Shown in pieces: positions 55,421 through 64,000 of a stretch of DNA of 64,000 nt; the first letter of the stretch is position 1, and each line of letters starts with the position of its first letter. Source of the stretch: Isoetes taiwanensis. Taxonomy: Eukaryota; Streptophyta; Lycopodiopsida; Isoetales; Isoetaceae. The DNA is taken from assembly GCA_021234155.1 (NCBI GenBank), contig JAJEKV010000027.1, positions 8,482,873 through 8,546,872 on the forward strand, given 5' to 3'. Position numbers and translations under genes: made by a program. The notes beneath the pieces were generated by a model, which ran no database searches, was not told the origin of the DNA, and saw only the letters and a program-made list of their open reading frames with translations.

Positions 55421-57609
55421 ATGCCCGCCATGTGGATGGGAAAGGTAGTTGCATTAAGTCTTGAGTTCCATCGTCAAGCATTGCGAGAATCCCAGTCCGG
55501 AATACTCGATTCGTGCCTGCACATGTTGTTGTCGTCGAGGTGAGGGAACATACTATACTTGTACCTACAAAGATAAGGTCACCACGTGGATGCAAAAGGT
55601 AGTCGATTAAGCGGGGGTTTGAATCCAGGGGGATGCAAAACAGGCACACGCCATCTACATGCACAATGGTAGAAGAAACCCCCTCAGAGCACTTTTTCCT
55701 TGTAGAAAACCTCCTCCCATAAGGCAAGGCCGTATATTGTCAAAGAATTTAAAATTCCATACCATGCTTTTAGCATTTTTGTTCTAAAAAATATATATCA
55801 GATTCTTTTGCCAATCTTTTGCATATTTCTTGTATATATTTTTTCATGTATTTTCTTTGTTTTCTGCGATAGGTTCATATGACGCTTTGAATCGCATCCC
55901 TTATCTTGCTCTTTGTCCGCTCAAAGCTTAAGTATTTCTTAGTCCATATTTGGTTTTTTTTTTTATTCTCTATAGAGGAGATTTTTATCTTTATTACAAT
56001 AGGTCCAATGACTTGTTCAAGCATGTCGTGAGGTTGTAGTTGACCAATAAAGAACTAAGAGAACGGGTTGCTTTGTATGAATTTCTTTTCTAGCCATTAG
56101 GGCGGATTTTGGGGTCCCAAAATGGCCTCCTATCAGCCATTCCGCCATATTTCCGCGGGCCTTTTCCCCATGCCACCTAGGGATACAAAATCTCATCATT
56201 ATTCGATTTACTTGGAATATTCTCCCAGAATAAGGGGATCGCCGCATTCATGGCGCGCCATTTGTGTTAATTACATTGGTTGTCGATGAATCTACGCAAT
56301 ACGTGGCTTCTACAAAAGCCACTTGCATTATAGCATACCGCAACTCATGACGGTGTCTCTTGTTTGTGGGATACCGCCGCGTGCGCGTCACTGATTCTTG
56401 CGCTATTTTTCATTTAGAGGTATTATACATAGTTAAGCCTTCCACATTTCAAAAATTTGTCATGGTTGAAGCTTTTATCATACTTTCATTTCGAGGCGTC
56501 ATGGTCGCGCGTTTCTTTATGGGTGGTTGGTTCATGGAGAAGTTTAGCCCCTCCACCGGGAAGTTCTGGCGGACAAGATCATTAAAAATTCCAGATCGGG
56601 CATACGCAAAGTTGATCTTTATGTAGGGTCGTGATTTTCCAAAAGCGGGCTGAATTTTTTTGCCTGTTAAGTTGTCGTGTTTTAAGCCGCCGCAGTCGGT
56701 TCATGTGAACCCAAAGATTAAAGGATCTTTACTTCATCCCATCATAGTGCTTCCCCCCCTACAATTCGAAATTTGAATTTGCTTAATGTATAAAAAGCAT
56801 GGATTGTAGGAGAATGGACTTTGATTTCCTTATGCCGTTTGCAAATTTCAAAAACGAGGTTAGTAATGACGCTCGGCTCACATGAAGCTAATTTTGTTGG
56901 GGCATACAAATTGTACACCTTCATTTCGGCCGTATCCACGCGATATGTCGACTCCAAATGATGTGTAGATAAGGATCCAACTGACTCACGAATATGCTCC
57001 AGTCTTCAATCCAAAAAAGGAGGTCTAAAAATAGAACTTAGACCTCGACATGTTCGCGTCTTGGTAAAATCAAAAAGTGTCGACATATCCGGAAGGATGG
57101 CGGTTTATATCCATTGATCCGTTGAGTGGCAAGAAACCGCCATTTCGGGACGTTTCAAGTTTAGGGGTCCGTTTTTTGTAGTAGCCGGTAACTCGGCCTC
57201 TGAGATATTGCGGAGGATTGAGAGAGGATGACAGTATTCGAATCAATACAAGTTCCTTGAGATGAGTTCATGATAAGGAAGGGAAATGTCCGTGAAGATG
57301 CTAATAAATGACATTATACTTTGCAATGCGATCGAAGGGTTTATACATTCTTGAAGTACAAAAGTTATGGTGTTTTGTGTTTAGATACCCTCCTAATACA
57401 AAGTCTTTGGCCCCTACTTTTCACAATAGATTCCTTTAAAAGCTATTGCTATTTAAATTATAGCAAAATGAGTCTTGAAACTCTTTAAGTAGTAGTAGAA
57501 GAACTCTTTGACTAGTTATCCATTTGATGACCATTTTTAAGAAAATATGATATGTCACATTCTTATAAAAAAACATTCATAAAATTTCTTATGAACATTG
57601 AAGGTCAAA

Positions 57610-59290
57610 GCCATCCTTGTTTAAAGAGGATCATATGATCGGAAATCTTCATCATAAAAGTAATTGCATATAAGAAATTCTCTTTGGTGTGATCCTTAGT
57701 AAAAAGTAAATAGAAACACAAATATTGAACTTACAACTTAGCGTAAACAAATAGTATTTTAATAAACCAACACTTTACATACTAACACTTTATACTTTAA
57801 ATAAAGATATTTCTTTCTTTCCTTTTACTTGAAAAGCTTTTTTTTCAAGATGGATCACACCAAGCCGAATAATACACATGCAAAAAAAGGGACACACTAA
57901 AATTTTATGGTGTGATCCACTTTCTTGTTGTTGTCAAATTTAAAATTAAACACAAGTACTCATTCCTATTTGTATCTAAAATGCTTTACCACTCTTAAGT
58001 ACATAAGTCATTATCCCTTTTCAAAGAGCATATTATTTTTCAAGAAGGATACACCTCAGTTTAATAAGACATATGTAAACCAAAATCTTAAACATACCAA
58101 AATTGCATCGTAGGATCCACTTTCATTTGTTGTCAAATTAAAATTAAACACAAGTACCCTTCTATTTAATGCTTTTACCACCCCAAGTGCATAAAGTTAT
58201 TAGTCCTTTTCAAAGTGCATATCTTTTTTTTTTTTTAAGAAGGATCACATCAAGCATCCTATTTGCATCTAAAAATACTTTACTACTCTAGTAGTACATA
58301 AAAGTTATTAGCCTTTTTCAAAAGCAAACACTTTATCAATAAATGAGCACGCACATATCCACACTTAACTTCAAATAAGACACATATATATTTCTTTTAT
58401 TAAAAGATAATCAAAAGTAATTTTACTATAGGAAGTCATCTTTTTCTAAAAGATCACACCAAGCGAATTTTGTATAAAAGCTAAAAGGTTGGAATATACT
58501 AAATTCATGATGTGTGCATCCACTTTTCGTTTGTCACAATAGATAATAACACCAAGTCCCCATCAATAGTCTCCCATTTGCATATAAAATATGTATCATT
58601 CCAAGTTATATTATGCTTTATGAACTAAACTTTTCAAAGAGGGTCCCAAAGCAAAATACAAACACTTAATCAATAAGCCAACACTTTACCAACAACCAAA
58701 GCTTTATTAAATAAGATTTTTATGTTATTTTATCAAACCTAACAATGTTTCCATATGTGACACTTTGAGTTAACTTCATCCAAAGGCTCATGAAAGCGAC
58801 ATTTTATACAATATATCTTTGGAGCTTTTGTGTCGTGTGGCATTAAGTAAACACCTCTAATGGAGCAAATATTTTGTAACTCATTTTTTCAACAACCCCG
58901 ATGCACATCTTATCAAACATTTCTTCATTGCAAGGACACCATTCTCATAAAACTTGCACAATTAATAAAAGAGGTCATGGGACGACTTTCAAGCTCGGCT
59001 CCCACAACTTTTACAACGTAAAAACTAGATGCCCATTGCCACCTAATGTATATCTTGGAAAACATGTCTCTTATGTCCATATCTTGGACAACAACGATGC
59101 TAGTAATGCTTTTCCTAGTCTCAAATCCCGACATCGATAAATATAGCCCAAAAGAAAAATATTTGATTCAAGGAGGAATATAAATCAAGAAGAGGGAAAA
59201 AAAGCAAGGATCACATGACGCTGAATTCTCACTCACACATTTGCAAAGTGCATATGCATTTTCGCATGGTGTGATCCATGTATATTGAGG
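57610..59290 (+). repeat. Tandem array of about 190-bp units with inverted arms, copy 2
   Basis: Arms GGATCACACCA-like occur at 57852, 58047, 58242 and about 58451, with spacings of 195, 195 and about 209. The last arm pair includes CGCATGGTGTGATCC near 59265-59279. Confidence 0.75.
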
Positions 59291-60479
59291 GTGCAAATTT
59301 GCAAATATCCTCCTCTTTCAAATCCCCCCCCCTCCCTTCCCTTTTTCTTTGCAATATACTATCCATAGCATTTATTTTGAACCCTATAGTTCTACCTATT
59401 CATTATAGCGTATGAATGTCGCTCCCGACACGATGTAACTCCATAGTCACCCTTTCATGTTAAGGATAGTGATTCTCACCCACGAGGCCTATGGATAGAT
59501 ATCCTTCCAATCATCATGCCTTTATTGTTTTGTAAGTGATGAACCTGCGGAAGCAATGTAGGAGTACTAGAGCAATGATGGATGCAATTAGAGATCTGAT
59601 CGGTCGTTGAATTGTAAGAATGAATGGCGAGGGAGCAATAACGATGAATGGGAAGAGTCAAAAGTAGGAAAACTTGTAATGAAAATTTGGGTAGTAAAAA
59701 CATGGCATGTAACGTCACGTTTGCTTGTCCGCACATCGCCGTTGTTGCTTAACTCTATGCTCGCCTCGCAAAAGCCACGGACACTATTGGAGACTTGGAT
59801 TCCAAATGAAGAGCTGGCGGAGAGGATGCACGGCGGCGCTAATGTGAACAATGGAAATCTTGGTGCCAAAATTTGATAAGATGGTTGGTGCATGTGGGCA
59901 TGTGCAATGGGAGGGGGAAAAGTAGCCATTATTTTGGTCCAGCGATAATGATTTTCAAAAATGCGGCCCATTAATGTGGTTGCAATGAATGCACAAACAT
60001 GTCCTATAAAATTTCGCCATGTGGATGCCAAGTAAGCCTCGCCCTCTTTCTACTTGCCAACTAATCATCGACTTTGGGAAAAAAAATGCAAAACATCATT
60101 GGTCGCGAAAACATGACGTGGAATTCGGCATCCAAGATATGGGCCATTTTGAGACCCCAAACCGCCCTAATAACCGGATTGAGGCCATCGTAGTCTAAAA
60201 TTAGCTTATATCCGAAAGTTTGACGATTCATTTTTAAGCTTTGTGGGTTTTGAATCGTATCCATATTTTGATTTAGCTCCATTCTCATAGATATCCCACG
60301 TTTCCCACAAACAAGTTGGGTCACTCTAAGTTGATTCACCTCTTTGCTAGAGAGAGGAGCCTCGAGGTTGCCAAATTTTTACCGGTTTCATTGTTGAGCA
60401 AAGGGCTGCTTTGTAAAACCGTCGGTACAAGATAATAGTTACAAAACTCAACAATCTCAGGCAAGGCTGCCATCCAGTA

Positions 60480-61310
60480 TTGGTTTGCGCATTTGATTTT
60501 CATCAAATTGCAATCGATACTACCTGGGATGATGCTGCTATGTGATTGTTTTTGGAGAGGACTTCACAAGGATGCGAAGGATAGGTTGTTGACCGTGGAA
60601 AAACCTATAACCTTGGACGAGGCTATAAAATTTGCAGTTCATTGTGATAACAGTCTCTTTGAGCATAGGCAAGAAAGACGGAATCAGTTCGTTTCTTTGA
60701 CTTCACAAACAATGCTGGTTACAAAAACCACGTGCCCATGTCTCTAGATCGGATGGCCCTATACCTATGCAGATTGATCGTGTAGTTCGGGTGAGGCCTT
60801 GTTTGCAGCAAAAAAGCAGCACCGAAGAGAAGCCAATTTATGCCTTTATTGTGGTGGGGCCAGATATGTTGCTCGTGGATGTCATGTAATGCGCTCGAAC
60901 CAGTCGAAAGCCTTCAGGGGCTGGTCCGAGTAGTGGGAGTCTCTCAACAGCTGGCCAACATTTCTCAGGTTCCTTCCACACAGATGAAGGGTGCATACTA
61001 TTTGATAAGGTCAGTAAGTAATTTCTTATCTCTATATCATGGAATCGGAGGGATGCATTGGCATGACTTGATAGTGGGTGCAAACGCTTGCTTTATCGAT
61101 AGCGCATTTGCTTCTAAGTGCATAATCCATCCTCGAAACAGAATTGAGCATCCTAGTTCTGTTGGTGTGATTGATGGCACAGAATGTACTGCACCTTGTC
61201 GATTTTATTCGAGGGAGCTTCTTGTAGCATTTCCTTTAATCTCATTGCTAGCCCACGTGCGCTAGTTTTCTTGGATCTTCCTTGGCTCGAGTTGCATAAC
61301 TCAACACAAA
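60480..61310 (+). pseudogene. Second Ty3-type gag-protease remnant, copy 2
   Basis: Gag near 60550-60690 reads CFWRGLHKDAKDRLLTVEKP then ITLDEAIKFAVHCDNSLFEH and RQERR, the C-terminal helices of Ty3 capsid (LDEAI..A...D). A zinc knuckle starts at 60841 with exact C-x2-C-x4-x-x4-C spacing (CLYCGGARYVARGC), but the histidine position is Tyr. The protease near 61062-61117 reads ANACFIDSAFASK, with the catalytic Asp-Ser-Gly displaced by one base within a G run. VFLDLPWLELHNSTQ (61263-61307) is the segment that follows the protease in such elements. Reverse transcriptase does not follow. The style recalls Tcn1- or sushi-like chromoviruses, an inference. Confidence 0.6.
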
Positions 61311-61399
61311 GATTCATGTCCCAAAAAAAGGAACTCTGCGCGAGATTGACCCGATCTCCGGACTTGAAGATATCACGACCATGATACTTGGGGTTGAAG

Positions 61400-64000
61400 A
61401 AGACGATTGCCTTGCAAGGCAAGGGCAAGGGAGTCGTAGAGGCTCATGAGCGATATGCCACTCCATGCACGCATAAAAAAATACTAAGAGCATGCAACGA
61501 AGCACGAGCATTGAAGGCGCATATACACCGCAACTATTGCCCATCTTGGTACCGCCTCACACGCCGCCACGCACGCCTAGTAAGCCAAATAACTAGTGCA
61601 TAAAAACAAGGACAACCAGGGCCCAATCTCAAGCGGACATCGGGCTGCGGAAAATCCGACCCACTCCCCTGGTCCATTAAGGCATCAACTCATCCAGCAG
61701 AGAATGTTGGGTGCACACTCAAGGAACAAAAGGAGCAGCAATGCAAATCTCATAATGTGGTGATCTCAGGGAGAAGATTCAGACACGTGTTCTCTCTAGG
61801 ATGAGCTTCTTTATTCCAGCATACATTGTCAGGGCATCCCGACTAGGCGCTCATCGCAACGGCCAAGCCCCGTGTCGTAAAGTTCACAGTAGCAGATTTA
61901 GTCATTAGAGAGGTTGTATTCGCCAGGGGGAGCAGGAGCAGGAGCTAGAACAGGAGCAGGAGCAGGAACTGGGACATCATCTGGAACGTGGTCAAAATTT
62001 GGGGCATGAACTAAAGCAGAGACATGAACCGAATCAGGACACAGAGCTGAAACATGACTGGAATATGAACAAGGGTGGAATCAAGACTCCACGTTACTCT
62101 ACCAACTGGATTAGATGTTGGCACAAAGGCAATAACTGCAGATGGACTGGGACTAGGGCTATAACCAATAAACCGAAATGATCTTAGGCATTTCCTAACA
62201 CAATCCTATGATTTGTTACAATATAGAAACATGGTCATTTTTTTGTTGCTGGCGTGCATTTTGATGCTGCGATATGGCACTGCCTCCATTAATAGAAGTT
62301 GGGTATCTTAATTCCTCTCAGCAAGTTTAGCCCATGTTTTTCAACATAGATCAATACATCTAGGCTAATAACGAAATCCACAACCAATATTTGAGTTTTG
62401 CTTCAAATATTTTATCAAAATCACGATGGCCACATTTTATCTGAACAACATGAAAGGCGCTGCCGGACATGGCTTCGCCGGATCAAGCAGATCGACATAT
62501 GACATATCACAATCAATGCTATACACGAAACAAATTTCTGCAACGGTGCTGCTGGATCAATAAAAAAAAGAGCATGGCCTCTTTACAAAAGACAAGCATG
62601 GCTCGCCGCCACAAAATGATGCGGCCAGACTTTCGTGCATCAAACGAACATGCCAGACTGCTCCCAAACTATTCTGCCGTTCTGCTGTACAAAGTCTTTG
62701 AAGCAGTGGTTCAGACTTTCAACACAATCATAGGGCAGTGCTGAACCCTAAGCAACTTGAATGCTGTCTTTTATGCTGACCTATTTGCCAATCAGAATCT
62801 CCAGGTAAGCTTATTATTCCTGTCTTCTAGTTCTTGCATTTCTTATTGTTTCTCATTTTTATTGTAGCCTTTAGCGCCTCTATGTAAAGTTTCAACCCCT
62901 GTCGTTGTTGTAAAAGACAGCATTCCAAGTTTATGTGCTTAAAGGCTTGTTTTTTTGTAATATTTAGCCTCCATAGCAAGTTTTAGAAGTCAGCAACCCA
63001 TACATATGTTGAATAAAATTTTTGTTAGGGTCATGTTTTCTTCAGTTTTATGTTATTCATCTATGGTTTAAGTTTTAAAACAGAAAGAGACATGCCCCAT
63101 GTACTATTTTCGACCCTGTTATGGAAATGCCAAAGAGTCCTTTTCCTTGTGTTCCTGGAGTCAAGTTCTAGATATGTCTCATTAAACATTTGTCTACATA
63201 CGCCAGCCATTGTCACGGACGAACCAGAAGCCCTATTTGAATATTCAGAAACTAAAGTATGGTGTACCAATCATGTAGAAAGATATTGCTTTGTCTTGTT
63301 CCCGGTTCTGTGTTTCAGCTTGATCTGAATGTATTGTTATTCAACAAGCAGCTTAGACGGCACATGTTTGGTAACATTATGCCAAAGGTTTTAGACTTCA
63401 GACTGTCATAATTATGATAGTAAGTAAACCATCTGAAGTGCAAATAACGTACATTTTGGCTGGAAATTTATCTTCAGATATAGACAACAGCTGAACAGAT
63501 TAATAGAAAACAGAGATGTCATCAAAGCCTTTTCGTGGCATTGCTTGCATTAAGAACTGGAACATTATAAGCTCTGTTTCAGTTTAAATCTGCCTTTACG
63601 CACATCATTATGCAAGTGGCAAATTAATAAGTCTATCTTATCTTGTCCAACAAACAGATCAAAATCAGAAGTGAATTAATTCGAAAATAATAATAAAACA
63701 AAGAATCAGACCAACAAATGCCAGAAAATGATGTTTCATCATTCAGCCAAAAGCAACGAAAGAATCATGGCTAAGTATTTTTGCAGAATCAAGAAGAAGT
63801 GCTACAGTTCAGTATATTAATATGCCCCATTAAAGCATGCAAAACTTAGCAAATTATTCGGTTAAAATGGCAGAAACAATCATCTCGGGTACAAAGAATG
63901 TCGTTTTGAAAAATTGGGTATATATGCAAAATAGTTTTCATGAAGACGACATACATTTTTGTGTTTGATCAAATAGAGTATGCAAAACAGTTCTTGTAAG
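61400..64000. other. 3' part of block Q copy 2 without a recognised gene
   Basis: Frames stay under about 100 codons and none is recognised. A stretch near 62580-62740 (MARRHKMMRPDF... then YKVFEAVVQTF) is also present at 43010-43120 and may be a decayed exon. Confidence 0.45.
61927..61975 (+). repeat. GGAGCA low-complexity run
   Basis: GGAGCAGGAGCAGGAGC... repeats with small changes for about 50 bases. On the minus strand it would encode Pro/Ala/Val repeats. It is diverged in the other copy (near 42380). Confidence 0.7.

Larger units (their letters stand above)
52121..64000. repeat. Block Q, copy 2, cut by the window end
   Basis: It follows 32802-44381 in order, about 19.3 kb on. In parts it reads better than copy 1, for example in the chromodomain and the second gag. 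Confidence 0.95.

Noticed and set aside
22080-64000. C-to-T mutation by deamination as the cause of copy differences
   Set aside because: The changes are mostly indels and multi-base substitutions at CNG sites, not C-to-T or G-to-A transitions.

Overview
The window is a gene-poor, repeat-rich stretch of nuclear DNA from a land plant. The evidence is intron-bearing fragments, LTR retrotransposons primed by initiator Met tRNA, a hAT element, a CACTA terminus, a LINE fragment and a chromovirus. A non-flowering plant with a large genome (fern or lycophyte) fits the ZNF862-type hAT, the chromovirus gag/protease style and the LINE remnant, but that placement is inference. I found no tRNA, rRNA, CRISPR, bacterial operon or intact single-copy host gene.

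Layout. (1) 1-3746 is a nearly complete hAT transposon on the minus strand. It has terminal inverted repeats, an 8-bp target duplication, a broken transposase and a captured RCC1-repeat exon. (2) 3747-6347 is AT-rich DNA with little content. (3) 6348-8756 is a young LTR retrotransposon: two 242-bp LTRs that look identical, a 5-bp target duplication, a primer site, polypurine tracts, and one intact reading frame of about 540 codons that is not gag-pol. (4) 8850-11303 holds a LINE fragment, a CACTA terminus with three phase-0 minus-strand exons, and a possible short secreted-peptide exon. (5) 11304-64000 is a nested duplication. Block P (about 10.8 kb) occurs at 11304-22079 and 22080-32801 and, lacking its first 4.1 kb, at 45437-52120. 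Block Q (about 12.6 kb) occurs at 32802-45436 and again, to the window edge, at 52121-64000. The order is P-P-Q-P'-Q, so a 10.8-kb tandem duplication is overlaid by a 19.3-kb one.

Block P carries structured repeats (two multi-hairpin elements and two palindrome-rich modules), two minus-strand promoter-like regions, a broken gene with a methyltransferase-like motif, and a coiled-coil/disordered coding fragment that runs into Q. Block Q carries a chromovirus remnant (gag, zinc knuckle, protease, integrase end, chromodomain) that lacks reverse transcriptase, an array of about 190-bp repeats with inverted arms, and a second gag-protease remnant.

The copies of P and Q disagree mostly by small indels and substitutions that often fall at CTG/CAG/CCG and CG sites. 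This resembles base-calling error at methylated cytosines in unpolished long reads rather than evolutionary divergence. Reading frames in 22-64 kb should therefore be read with caution, and both duplications may be assembly artefacts.
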